NCBI GenBank assembly: GCA_049999765.1 | Contig: JBNGIQ010002402.1 | Span: 1-20,204 of the forward strand | Direction of reading: 5' to 3' | Length of the DNA stretch: 20,204 bases | From: Phaeoceros laevis | Taxonomy: Eukaryota > Anthocerotophyta > Anthocerotopsida > Notothyladales | Shown: positions 1 to 9,559 of the stretch, piece by piece | Layout: each line of letters starts with the position of its first letter | Position numbering within the stretch: position 1 is the stretch's first letter | Position numbers and translations under genes: made by a program | The notes under the pieces: model-generated | Told to the model about the DNA's origin: nothing | The model's database searches: none | The model's input: the letters and a program-made list of their open reading frames with translations, nothing else

Positions 1-272
1 TTCACTTTCCTAATCCTTCTACAAGCTAATTCAGAGAACAAAAAGATCGTTTTCTCTGAACGTTGGAAAGCACGAGAAGGGAGTAGTATCCAATAGATAC
101 CACTTTAGCATGCTGCTGGCCGGTCTGCTTCGTGTGCAAGAACCTGACACGTACATACGACACGCGGGAAATGCGGGATGACTAGGTGGATGTTGAACCT
201 GTCGTGGCATGGGCCCAGCGGACTCGGATGGTGGTACCATGAAGCTTACATTCCTGAATCCTTGAAGGAAAC
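1..272. other. upstream flank of the PI31 locus
   Basis: I see no gene here. The stretch presumably holds the promoter and 5' UTR of the PI31-like locus that starts at 273. The short open frames on both strands show no family motif. I could not pick out a convincing TATA box. Confidence 0.4.
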
Positions 273-2272
273 ATGGCAAGCTCTTCGGGAGTGCTGGAAG
301 TCATGGGAGCTACCATACCTGAATTCAAGAGTGCTCATTAGAAGGTGGTCTTTGCAGGCCATGCGGCGTTCCTCGACGCAGGTTACTCGCTCTTGTTGCG
401 GGATCCAAGATGCCCTTGGGTGTCCTTCCTGATCCAGGTTACATCCCAAGTCACCATCTTCAGCAGGCTTGATGAGTCCGAGATCTGGTTCCATTTCCAA
501 TCTGCTTTAGCATGTGACTTCGTCTGTGTTCACGCTGTCATGAGTTTTCTGATTGGTATTGGTGCTCTCCTTCTTGTGCCCTGTTGGTATGCAGTCCGCA
601 AAAGATCTGGACCTGTCCAACGTGTAGCATTTCAACTTCGTTCGTCTTCTTACTCCACTGATTGTGCAACAACTTTGCTTTTTTGGGTTCAGAAGAGCAG
701 GATGTTCGGATAGAAGGGTGGAATGCTGGGGACGGGGTTTTCACTTTCGTGTATAGTGGTGCCGGTAGGCCAGACCTGCCCAGATCTGTCGTGGTAAGGA
801 TGGTATGAATTGATGATATGCTTATGGTGGACGCGGCTCTTCTGGGCGAGGCTGATGAGCTGTAAGCGCCACAAGGACCCTTCCATTTGGCGATCAAGTA
901 AATTTACATGCACGGTTAACACCTCTCTTTTTCTCAAATGCTCATATGTGGCCAGCTAAAGTGTGTGCAATTAATACGTGCTCTGGTTTCACCTGGTTTC
1001 GTGTTTCAGCACAGCTATGTTCTGAGGCAGCTGACCTGAGCTGAAATGTCGTATAGGGTAAGTGACTATGCCAAGAAGACAGATGCACCCGACTACCTCG
1101 ACCAATTCAAAGACTTGGACGGTCTGGTTAAGCTAGTAAATGAAGGCGTTATCTCCAAGCTCTCCAAACACAGAGGTCCATCTGCAAAGTACGTAGTCTG
1201 ATGTTGTGGCCTTGCGGACTGATGGGTCTTTTCCACGTTGCTGCTATCTTGTGAGTACTGCCTTGGTCTTTCTGATTGAATATTGGATGGTAGTGCTGGA
1301 GAGGGAGATCCAACAGTGGGAACAAATCCCCCTTGGGCACAAGGATCAAAACCTATGTACGTTGAGGGTTTGGCTTTTTACTTTCTTGTAAGCAAAGGAA
1401 GGCTTTTCAGAGAATATTGTGATGACATAGTGGGCGGATTGCCAGGTACGTGCCAGCCATTCCTGGGACTTCGTGGAGTGACCTCTTTCCTGAAGCTGGG
1501 GTTGGCATCTTTCCCAGGTACTTCGGACGGCAGCTTGAACTGAAGCTGATCAGGTCTTGTACCGTTTTTTCACATCTCATGCAATGATTCTCCCGCAGGA
1601 GGCAACCCAGAGGCTTGGACGGAGGGATGCTTGTTGGTAGGAACTTTTGGGCATGGGAGTCGGATATACTTTGTGTGCATCTTTGTGTGCATCTTCCTTT
1701 TATATTTGCTGCACGGGCTCCTGGGAGCACTAAGACATTACAGCAATAAGGTGACCGCATAGAGGTTGTGCGGCACTGTATATATTATTGCTGATGTGCT
1801 AAGCAACTTATGCAGGTCCCGATGTTCCGAGGTGGGGAATTCATCCATCTGTTGGGCCAGGCCTACCTTAAGTCTTTGCTGTGCTGTCAAGAACGGCTGT
1901 CTGATGATCTATCGGTCTCTGATACTTGTGGACTTGTCCAGCGAAGGCTGACTGTTGCAAATATCTTGATTGTTTTTATGAGGAAGGGAAGGAAGGTTAT
2001 TTTCAGTGTGTGACTGCTTGTTTTTACGAGGAACAGGTTTGTGCCACCACCAGGTGCAAGGTTTGATTCGGTTTTGCCGCCTGGCGGGCCTGCCTTCCAC
2101 CCTACCCCGTTTTCCAGGTGATACTTGCAACCCTGATCATGATTAGTGATTACGGATCATGGTTACTCAATTCGTCAAGTTGAGTGCTTACTGTCTTTTT
2201 GTTTACTGGTTTTTATACAGGCATCCTCCGGGTGACCCTCAACCGGATGTTGAGCATTTCTACCCATTCTAG
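273..2272 (+). pseudogene. PI31: PI31-like proteasome regulator, two in-frame stops
   Basis: PI31 (PSMF1 in animals) binds and regulates the 20S proteasome. I read nine exons: 273-419 (or to 437), 701-861, 1057-1188, 1294-1356, 1446-1517, 1599-1636, 1816-1831, 2037-2117 and 2221-2272. All junctions are GT-AG with matching phases, giving about 254 codons including the final TAG at 2270. Recognisable plant PI31 segments are VVFAGHAAFLDAGY (exon 1), EGWNAGDGVFTFVY (exon 2), DYLDQFKDLDGLV (exon 3), VPAIPGTSWSDLFP (exon 5), GGMLVG (exons 6-7), the Pro-rich PPPGARFD (exon 8) and the terminal HPPGDPQPDVEHF. Two codons are stops inside well-aligned sequence: TAG at 339-341 (codon 23) and TGA at 806-808 (codon 85). 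I found no frameshift. The locus is either a recently inactivated gene or an intact gene with sequence errors. Family identity is strong; pseudogene status is an inference. Confidence 0.82.
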
Positions 2273-2721
2273 GGACATCCGAATGGTGCAACGTGGTGAA
2301 GCTCAAGTTGCATTATACATTTTAGTAGTAGCGTCTTACAGTTCAAACATGGTTGGAGACGAAATTGGTCGGAGTGAATTTTTTTATCCCAGGCAACCGG
2401 AGTGTGTACCATGTCCCGCATCTTTTGCAATGGATGCGTACACAGTAGTGAAGCTTCCCTGTTCTTCTGAATAGAATGTGGTTTTGCCTGAAAATGGAAT
2501 GGCTGCAACGGAAGCAGCCTCCATGTTGGCTTCAGAAAGTATTTGTGGCGGTAGGAGTGCCAGTGACACTGGTTTTCGCGCCTCAGACTGGTACAGGTTT
2601 CATCCGTCAAGAACGAGGCCCACAACAACAGTTCGCTGACCATTTCCAATGTCGTGCTCGGAGGGTCTGCCAGCGGCTTTTGGAGGGGAGACCGATCGGC
2701 ATTGAATCTTTACGACTGAAG
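2273..2721 (+). other. PI31-KDSR intergenic region and presumed KDSR 5' leader
   Basis: This 449-bp gap separates the PI31 stop from the chosen KDSR start. The KDSR frame stays open upstream to an ATG at 2476, which would add 82 residues. That stretch has no motif and precedes the hydrophobic N-terminal anchor, so I treat it as 5' UTR and promoter. No clear TATA box was found. Confidence 0.4.
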
Positions 2722-3930
2722 ATGTATTGGGCGTGGTGGCTTTTGATCGCTCTGGGCGGAGTACTTTCGTCGCTTGTGGTGGGAGTATGGCTCCTCCGGG
2801 CGCCCATAGCTGTACCCATTCCTCTGAAGGGCAGGCACGTGCTCATCACAGGAGGGTCCAGTGGGATCGGGCTAGCTCTTGCGCAACTTGTGGTAGCCGA
2901 AGGAGCTGCAAAGGTGACCCTCCTTGCCCGCAGGCAATCAAATCTGGAAGAGGCTCAGACTTCGATAGAGCAGAGCAGCGGACACCGGGTGCAGATACTC
3001 AGCGCAGACGTCAAGGACTACGCCAGCCTAGCCGAGGCGTTAGCATCCGCAGGTGCAGTGGACGTTCTCATCTGCTCCCATGGGCTGGCCAGACCAGAAA
3101 CATTTGAACGTTCGTCCTTGGAGTCCATCAACGACCAAGTTGACACTATACTCAAGGGCAACATTCACATGATCAAAGCTGTTCTACCCGGGATGAAAGA
3201 AAGAGCGCAGGGCGGGCGGTACCCAGCCAGCATCTGCATGATCTCCTCTCAAGCTGGCCAGGCAAGGTTTTTCACCACCCAGCAGTCATGAGTTGTGCCT
3301 ATCAGCTGGTGAAGGTATGGTGTTTTTTTGAAGTTGTTCCTTCCGTGTGAAAAGCCTAGTGCCATACCTTACAGGTGGGAGTTTATGGCCTGGCGGCTTA
3401 CGCAGCAGCAAAGTTTGGATTGAGGGGCTTGGCAGAGTCTCTCCAACAGGAGCTACTGCCTTACAACATCCGGCTGTCTCTAGCCTTCCCTCCCGACACA
3501 ATGACACCAGGCTATGTCGAAGGTCCGCATCCCATCCCCTCGGTCATTTCATGTTTCTTCTCCTGTTCCTGCATGTGTATTTTCATCTTTTGCAGGTCCC
3601 CCCTGTCCTGATCTTGGTGGGTCTTGCTGGCCAGAAAACAAGACCAAACCAGAGGTGACTTTGCTGCTGTCCCAGTCTTCCAAATACATGGAAGCCGAGG
3701 ATGTGGCCAAGAGAATTGTCAGCGGTTTGAAGAGGGGGGATTTCTTCATTCCGTGCAATTTGGATGGTTTTGCCCTGATGCTTGCCACCGGGGGCCTCTC
3801 TCCGCACACTACTCTTTCCCGGGGCTGTCTGGAAGTCATGTTGGCAGGAGTAATGCGAGGAGTCGGCATGTTCGTGTTGTCGGACTGGTACAAGGTGATC
3901 ACAAAGTGGCACAAGAAACAGAGCAAGTGA
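2722..3930 (+). CDS. TSC10: 3-ketodihydrosphingosine reductase (TSC10/KDSR type)
   Basis: Members of this short-chain dehydrogenase family use NADPH to reduce 3-ketosphinganine to sphinganine, the second step of sphingolipid synthesis, at the ER membrane. Exons are 2722-3261, 3375-3522 and 3596-3930, giving 340 aa; Arabidopsis TSC10A is about 327 aa. The start at 2722 places a hydrophobic anchor (WWLLIALGGVLSSLVVGVWL) first. The cofactor motif TGGSSGIG is at residues 43-50. SSQAGQ ends exon 1 (catalytic Ser176), and YAAAK gives Tyr189 and Lys193. PPDTMTPG follows, as in TSC10. Intron 1 starts with GC (CAG|GCAAGG) and ends with AG. Two residues look odd. The Asn of the N-S-Y-K tetrad, in the DVNLTG-like segment, is Ile143 here (DTILKG), and the NAG-like turn reads CSHG. 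The frame is open to a normal TGA. Family identity is secure; activity is not. Confidence 0.92.
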
Positions 3931-4204
3931 GGCAGGCGGTTTTCTTGCACGACTGAAAATGGTTCTCCAAGTATGGGAGTCATGGGACGCCGTCTACGGG
4001 CTGCTCATTGGCACCTGCAGACAATTCCTAACAGGCTGGCCTTCCACACACCTCTCCAGAGGCAGCAAAGTAGACAGAGGCGGTGAACGTGCTAGACTGG
4101 TGTAGGATGATTTCAGCCCTATTCCTGGTCCCCAGGCGAGGCTTTAATTGTAGAAGCTTGATGTGCTGGTGCATTACACGAGGCCCGAAGGCGTTACTGA
4201 GTTG
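3931..4204 (+). other. KDSR 3' flank
   Basis: This non-coding stretch after the KDSR stop is presumed to include its 3' UTR. It shows no gene and no repeat that I can support. Confidence 0.4.
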
Positions 4205-4678
4205 TCAGAACATGGAATGACGGTTTACAGGCTGTTCACCACCTGTAATCCGGTGCTTAAAGCGGAAGATCATCACACGTTCTGCAGTAGACTGCTGTAC
4301 TGTAAATAGGAACACGGTTGACAGCTTGGTCAGCTGATGTGAGCCCGACCCCGACAGCAGGCGACGGAATAGACTATTATCCCATATCGGCTCGGCGTTA
4401 AATAAATAATTGGTATTTTTTGATGCCGAACTTAAAAACTCATGATTCCTTGAAAAATCGGTGAAAACGCATAATTTAACTAATGCAATCCGCGTGAACG
4501 CGGTTCGGCAAGCAAGTGCCGAGCGTACGGTGGGGGAACGCTGGTTTTTCGGCCCGATACGGGCTGCTCGCAACCCAGGACGGCGGCCCGGACAGCCAGG
4601 CGCCACGCCAGAGGGGCTTTGAATGACCGTCAATAGGGCCCGGATGAGCCGGGCGTGAGACCTTTGTGCTGCATTCAT
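4205..4678 (-). other. unidentified 157-codon open frame, composition island
   Basis: The minus strand is open from an ATG at 4678 to a stop at 4205. The N-terminal half is Arg/Ala/Pro-rich (for example ARLIRALLTVIQSPSG) and comes from a GC-rich patch at about 4495-4680. The second half comes from an AT-rich patch at about 4380-4495. I recognise no domain. The text looks unlike the neighbouring plant genes and has a bacterial feel, but I cannot name a homologue. It could be inserted foreign DNA, an assembly artefact, or a chance open frame in the KDSR-BAHD spacer. Confidence 0.2.
4401..4406 (+). terminator. candidate poly(A) signal AATAAA
   Basis: AATAAA occurs inside an AT-rich patch about 470 nt after the KDSR stop. 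That would imply a long 3' UTR. It is the only canonical hexamer I noticed in this spacer and may be fortuitous. Confidence 0.2.
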
Positions 4679-5180
4679 GGTGGCCAGGATCCGCCGGGAT
4701 GCGCTGTCGCTATCGACCCAGATTCACCCGATTTGCACCCTACCACGGCAGGAAGAACGTCTGCCCAGGCTGCCGCAAATTCAATTCTGTCGTAGAGAGT
4801 AGCGGGCTTGGAGCGGGTTGCCTCGAGATGGGGGCTAGCAGGATTGCTGACCTCCTGGCTTCTTTCTCTCCTTCTTCGCCTTCTCCGCTCTCGCAGCAAT
4901 GCGGGTCTCGTTGCTGCCCTCGGGAGCTCCAGGAGGAATGTTCGCTTGCGAGCGATGAGGCGGCAACAGGGCAGCAATGGAGTAGTGGCGGCACGGTCGA
5001 GCCGCTGAACATTAGGAATGGCGGATGAATGCCCGTTACTAGTGCCAGCCTGAGCCGAGCTAGCTAGGCAGAGATTGCTCTCATGGTGTTGGGTCTGGCA
5101 GGAAGGGAGCAGCAGCAGCAGCTAGCAGCCGAGAATTGTGAGCAGCATCATCAGGTTACAAAGAGTAGGTCGGGGCGAGG
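4679..5180 (+). other. presumed promoter and 5' UTR of BAHD 1
   Basis: This stretch is GC-rich and contains no gene I can support. An AGC-repeat tract lies at about 5109-5122, about 60 nt before the chosen start codon. I found no TATA box. Short open frames on both strands have no family features. Confidence 0.4.
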
Positions 5181-7057
5181 ATGAATCGGATGAGCGTGAG
5201 GACTCTGGAAGTGAAGAGCATCGTGCCGGCAGAAGCCACCCAGCCGCACATGCTCTTCCTGACCTGCTTCGACATCCACATGTGGCACTGCCCTTACATG
5301 AAGCGGATTCTCTTCTACCCGCCACGGGAGGAGGCGGATTCCAGCAGCTTCTCGGACTTGGTGGCCTCCCTGAGCAGCAGCCTGGCGCAGGCTCTGGTCC
5401 TCTTCTACCCCTACGCCGGGCGGATGCGGGAGCGGGAGGACGGGAAGCGGCCCAGCGTGGTGTGCAATGATGCCGGAGTTCTCTTCTTCACGGCGGAGGC
5501 AAGCATTTCTCTCGAGGATTTGGGTCCAGCATTGGATCCCAACCCCGACGTGTTTCCTGACCTCATCCATTGTGGCACCCGCAGTGTCTTGGAAGGCCCC
5601 AGGAAGCTCTGCGACATGCCGCTGCTCTTTGTCCAAGTACACTCTTTTTTTGTTCCTTCTCCTCCTGTATGCACCCAACAGTTACTATGCTTGCTGTTTC
5701 CCTACCGATATCGATGCACATTCCTCATTGGCTTGGTTGGATACAGGTGACTCGGTTCCTGTGTGGCGGAATTTCCCTGGGACTTGCATACAACCAAGTG
5801 GTGTCTGACGGCACAGCTTTCTGGAGTTTCGTGAGGACGTGGTCGGAGGTGTGTGGGAAACGAAGGTTGTCCGTGGTTCCCGACCACGCTCGGGATCTGC
5901 TCAAGGTCACTGACCTCACCACGGAAATCGACCCTCTCCAATTTCACTCCACTCTGTACAGCTTCCTGGACCCCTGGGACCGACTGGTGAAGAAACAGGA
6001 CAGGGGTGGCAGGTCGGCCGAGAACAATAAACCGACGCTGGGGGTGGTGCCTGTGCTGGAAGAAAGCCAGGTCCATCGCATGTTCTCTTTCTCTGCTGAC
6101 ACCATTCAGAAGCTCAAGGATGTGGCCAGGTCCAATTCTCACTACGACGCCCTTGGTGGAAGCAGCAAGCTCAAAGGGCCCGAATCCGCAGCCTGTAATG
6201 GTACAGAGGGAGGGGGAACTCCTGAGAAGTTAAGCAGGGGGGAATTCACATCCTTGGAGGTAACCTCCCTTCCTTCCAACCCAGGTTTCTCGCTTTAGGC
6301 CAGTTTTCTTGACACATGCACTCACACCCAAATATCAACAACAAACAGGTTCTGGGCGCACACCTCTGGCGTTGCACCATCAAGGCCCAAAATCCGGCGG
6401 GGAAGTCACAGACCAAGTTCGTGATCGAGTCGGACTGCAGGAGAAGGCTCCCCTTTCTGCCAGACTCCTTCTTCGGCAACGCTGTGTGCCGCACTGCGGC
6501 TGTCAGCAGCGTCAAGGAGCTTGTGGAAAGCCCTCTCTACTTTGCTGCCAAACTGATTCACAAGGTATGTGTGGGTTTGTATGTGAGAAGTGTAACCACC
6601 AACTACTAGGAGGGAGGGAAGCAACCAACCTTCCATGCAGGTAGAGAGACGTCTGGACATTCACTCACTGCTGGCAGGCACGCATTGTGTGTGTGTGTGT
6701 TCCTGTGGCTTGTGTCCCTAAAAGCAGGCGAGAAGAAGGTCCGTTTCGGAGCAGTACATCCGCACTCTGGTGCACTTCTCGGAGCAGAGAGGCAACTTGA
6801 GGGTGGCGAACCCGGATCCAACCCGGCAAAGCCTCACAACCGCCATCCAAAACTCCTCCAAGCACCCCGTCTACGAGTGCGATTTCGGTTGGGGAAGGCC
6901 TGTCAAAGTGAGGTCCGGCAACCTGGATGATGATAGAGGAGCTTATGCCATATTCCCTGGAGACCCGCAGGCCCGAGGTAGTGTGGAAGTAGGCATTGTC
7001 CTACCCGCGGGAGACATGGCCCGCCTGGAGCAGGACCCCTCCTTCCTGCTCCAGTGA
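5181..7057 (+). CDS. BAHD acyltransferase 1, HXXXD His replaced by Gln
   Basis: BAHD enzymes move an acyl group from acyl-CoA to an alcohol or amine in cytosolic specialised metabolism and in cutin or suberin pathways. Exons 5181-5636, 5747-6259, 6349-6564 and 6728-7057 join in phase 0 to give 504 aa. That is longer than the usual 430-460, partly from a Gly/Ser-rich insert at the end of exon 2. Family features are ALVLFYPYAGRM, CGGISLGLAYNQVVSDG, LGAHLWRC, a Phe-Gly-Asn segment (SFFGNAV) and DFGWG at residues 447-451. The catalytic HXXXD reads Q169-V-V-S-D173: the general-base His codon is CAA (Gln), while the Asp and following Gly are kept. The frame is otherwise open with good splice sites. 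Substrate is unknown. It is probably inactive or functionally changed, unless the CAA is a sequence error. BAHD 2, downstream, has the same intron position before the motif. Confidence 0.9.
6686..6700 (+). repeat. (TG)n microsatellite in BAHD 1 intron 3
   Basis: A short TG dinucleotide run lies about 30 nt before the exon 4 acceptor. Confidence 0.85.
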
Positions 7058-7889
7058 GAAGCAATCGGGTAAGGGAAGGGACAGTTTTGTCAAGGTGATG
7101 GTTGGGTAATGATGAAGAAGAAAAGGAAGGAGGAGGAGGAGAAGGAGCTGGCAAGCAGTTTCTTTTGCTTTCCATCTGGATGAGCTAGTCTGCAATTGAT
7201 GCATGTGTCCATTCTTTCTCCCCAGCGGGTACAGTAGTCGATGATTGCAGGGACGGGCGGCAGCGCACCTGGGCCACAGCCAAGTTGTCAGCTAAGGGCC
7301 GGGGGGATCACTCACTGGCAATCATCAGGGGCCGGCTGATGAGCTCAGCCTACACATGCGTTGTGCTGGTGGGGGAGGGTGGAGTTTTTCAAGGGTGTCC
7401 GCAACGATGCGGTCAAAATGGCTGTGGCTGCGAGGTTGCGCTGGACCTCATCCACGCTGTTGTTTTAGCCTAAAGCTGTCTTCTTCATTCCTTCCCTCCT
7501 TGCCAGAGGCCAGGCTTGCGAGCTCAGCTGATGAGGTGCTCTAGCGCAGCACGTTCTCATCATACCTCCATCCGGGACCCTTTGCTTTTCCTTCCAGCGG
7601 AATTCTCTGAATCCCGTTAAAGTCGTCCCATGCTGCTGCGCCGGAGGCCCCGCTCCTGCCTAGCTGTTACAGCACGTCATCAACCCGGGCCGGCCTGCCT
7701 GAGGCGCCTTGGAATGTAGCTAGAATAGATCCTTCGGATGGACTTTGCGGCAACCGAGCCGCCGAGTTGCATGTTCCGTGCCGTGGACCTCACTGTTGGG
7801 GGCCGCGCGGCGGAACTACTCCACTGCTGCAGCTGTTGCAACCGTCCGCCTGTCGTAATAGCAGGTAAACTGTGTCTTGTAGTACTGCA
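7058..7889 (+). other. BAHD 1 3' flank
   Basis: I see no gene here. A purine-rich GAA/GGA microsatellite spans about 7110-7146, shortly after the BAHD 1 stop. Short open frames at 7285-7544 and 7738-7938 have no recognisable features. The region ends where Copia coding similarity begins on the other strand. Confidence 0.5.
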
Positions 7890-7977
7890 CTACTTTTTCA
7901 CTTCCCTCTTTCTCACAACATTCTTTGCGGGCGCATAAAGTAGAAGTTGAACTTCATCAAAAATTACACTCCTAGCA

Positions 7978-8133
7978 TGCACAACCTCCCCTGTTTTGGG
8001 GTTGTACAATTTATAAGCTTTATGGGTATCCGTGTAGCCTATAATAGTATTTTCTTGCACAACCTCCCCTGTTTTGGGGTTGTACAATTTATAAGCTTTA
8101 TGGGTATCCCTGTAGCCTATAATAGTATTTTCT
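7978..8133 (-). repeat. 78-bp tandem duplication, two copies
   Basis: Copies at 7978-8055 and 8056-8133 differ at only one clear position (CCGTG versus CCCTG in the plus strand). The unit equals 26 codons of the Copia frame, so it repeats the THKAYKLYNPKTGEVV segment. The near identity suggests a recent duplication. Confidence 0.93.
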
Positions 8134-8179
8134 TGGAAGAGTACTGAAATTTTCTAAGGAAAGCATAAGCTGTACTCTA

Positions 8180-8318
8180 CATCCAAATGTAGGATAATGG
8201 GAGATTGGGCTTCTGGTGAATGCTGCTTCAAATGGAGTCATATGTGTGCATCCAAATGTTCGAAAATGGGAGATTGAAGGCTTCCGGCGAGTGAATGTTG
8301 CTTCAAATGCAGTCATAT
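8180..8318 (-). repeat. about 70-bp degenerate tandem duplication
   Basis: Copies at about 8180-8243 and 8249-8318 share the CATCCAAATGT start, the ATGGGAGATTG core and the GCTTCAAATG-AGTCATAT end, with several substitutions and small indels. Both encode the TxFEAxFTR...FGC segment of Copia integrase. It is more diverged than the neighbouring 78-bp duplication, so the two events are probably separate in time. Confidence 0.8.
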
Positions 8319-8319
8319 C

Positions 8320-9038
8320 CTTAACAGCAAATGTAGGAAGCCGATTGCACACATGACAGCTTCGGCCCAATACTGAATAGGTAAGTCAGTTGCGTATAGC
8401 ATGCTTTTAGCTGAAGTTCGCTTATCTTGGTGGTTCTTTTCCACCACTCCATTGTGCTGTGAAGTGTAAACAAATGTGAATTGCTGTAAAATTCCAACCT
8501 CTTTGCAAAGCTGCTGAAACCGATTGGAACTAAACTCCCCTCCATTGTCTGAACGCAGTAATTTCAGCTTGCAGTCAGTCTGCCTTTCAACCAATGCCAA
8601 GTATTCGATGAAGACTTCATAAGCCTCAGATTTGTGCTTCAAAATGTAAGTATGGGAGTACTGTGAGTAGTCCATCGATGAAGGTTATAAAGTATTGCAC
8701 GCCTCCAAAGGATTTTCCAGAAATCGGGCCACATATGTCCACATCACCAGCCCAAGCACTGCCTTGGCTCTTTGAGGAATCTTATTTTTGAAAGGTAACT
8801 CCTTTTCTTTACCAAACACACATACCTCACAAAGAGGCAGGTCAACTAGCTTGTCTTTGATCCCATCACTATAAAGTGAATTGGTGGGAAGTTTCTTCGG
8901 CCGTTGCTCATGAGGATGTCCTAACTGTAAGTACCATAACATGGTGTTCAGGACATGGCCATCTGAGCTACTGATGTGAGCTTCAGGTGCCTCATAAGCA
9001 CTTTCTTGGTCATCTTCAAAATGATCCTTCACCAACAC
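8320..9038 (-). pseudogene. Copia integrase, zinc-binding and catalytic domains (degenerate)
   Basis: Frame pieces show the pre-integrase zinc-binding domain (LWYLQLGHPHE, then CEVCVFGKEK), followed by the catalytic core. The core carries the first Asp in a DICGP-like string, the second in LRSDNGGEF and the Glu in NGVVEKNH, so the D-D-E residues can be seen. A change of frame near 8685 splits the domain, and the first part ends prematurely. It cannot encode a working enzyme as it stands. Confidence 0.9.
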
Positions 9039-9175
9039 AGCTTGAATATCTAATCGACATAGATCATTGTCTTCTACTCCTCGATACGGGTTTTGTGCTG
9101 TTCCTAAGAGTCAAGATACAATCTTCCAGACTAAACTTTATATCATGTCTGCGCATTGTACAAAATTTACATACC

Positions 9176-9420
9176 AGTTGATACGACATTCTTTGCCATG
9201 GCAGGAGCATAGAACACATTCTCCAAGACTTCCTTGCTGCCATCTGCCATTACCACATGTACTTCTCCAATACCTTTAATATCACATCCGCTACCGGTTT
9301 CCATCACCACATATTGTCCAGGTTTGATCTTCTTATAAGTGGAAAATGCTTGGCGATTATGGCAGATGTGTGAGCTGGCTCCAGAATCAAGGTACCATGA
9401 CTGATTTTTGTGAGTAGAGG
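9176..9420 (-). pseudogene. Copia aspartic protease region (degenerate)
   Basis: Minus-strand translation gives WYLDSGASSHIC, the Copia protease active-site pattern (D-S-G), followed by a conserved run through VLENVFYAPA, close to the usual end of the domain. A stop follows near 9176, before the integrase section. Confidence 0.85.
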
Positions 9421-9503
9421 AGAATGCACTCGGGCTTGCTATGCATACAGTAAGGATTGTAGCTGAGCTCTTGGTAGATTACTTAGCTGCTACATGAGAA
9501 GTG

Positions 9504-9558
9504 GTAGTAGTAGTAGTAATAGCAAGGAGCTGCACTATACCGATTCCACAGTGGCAAC
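9504..9558 (-). repeat. tRNA-like short unit with (CTA)n-type tail, copy 1
   Basis: On the minus strand the unit reads GTGGAATCGG..., then about 30 nt, then a run of TAC triplets. It is the most diverged of four related units in this element. It lies just after the zinc-knuckle coding and pairs as an inverted repeat with the unit at 9621-9690. Confidence 0.55.
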
Positions 9559-9559
9559 A

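Larger units (their letters stand above)
7890..8319 (-). pseudogene. Copia integrase C-terminal segment with internal duplications
   Basis: This stretch encodes the post-catalytic part of Copia integrase: a TPFEAAFTR/FGC segment, then a GYxDTHKAYKLYNPKTGEVV segment and FDEVQ. Each of the two segments occurs twice in tandem (8180-8318 and 7978-8133). The second duplication has a 78-bp period and keeps frame. Similarity fades at about 7890. Confidence 0.85.

Noticed and set aside
2476-2721. An 82-residue N-terminal extension of KDSR
   Set aside because: It is open in frame, but it has no conserved text and would bury the N-terminal membrane anchor expected at the start.
7285-7938. Short plus-strand open frames after BAHD 1
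   Set aside because: They show no domain, splice pattern or conservation signal that I can recognise.
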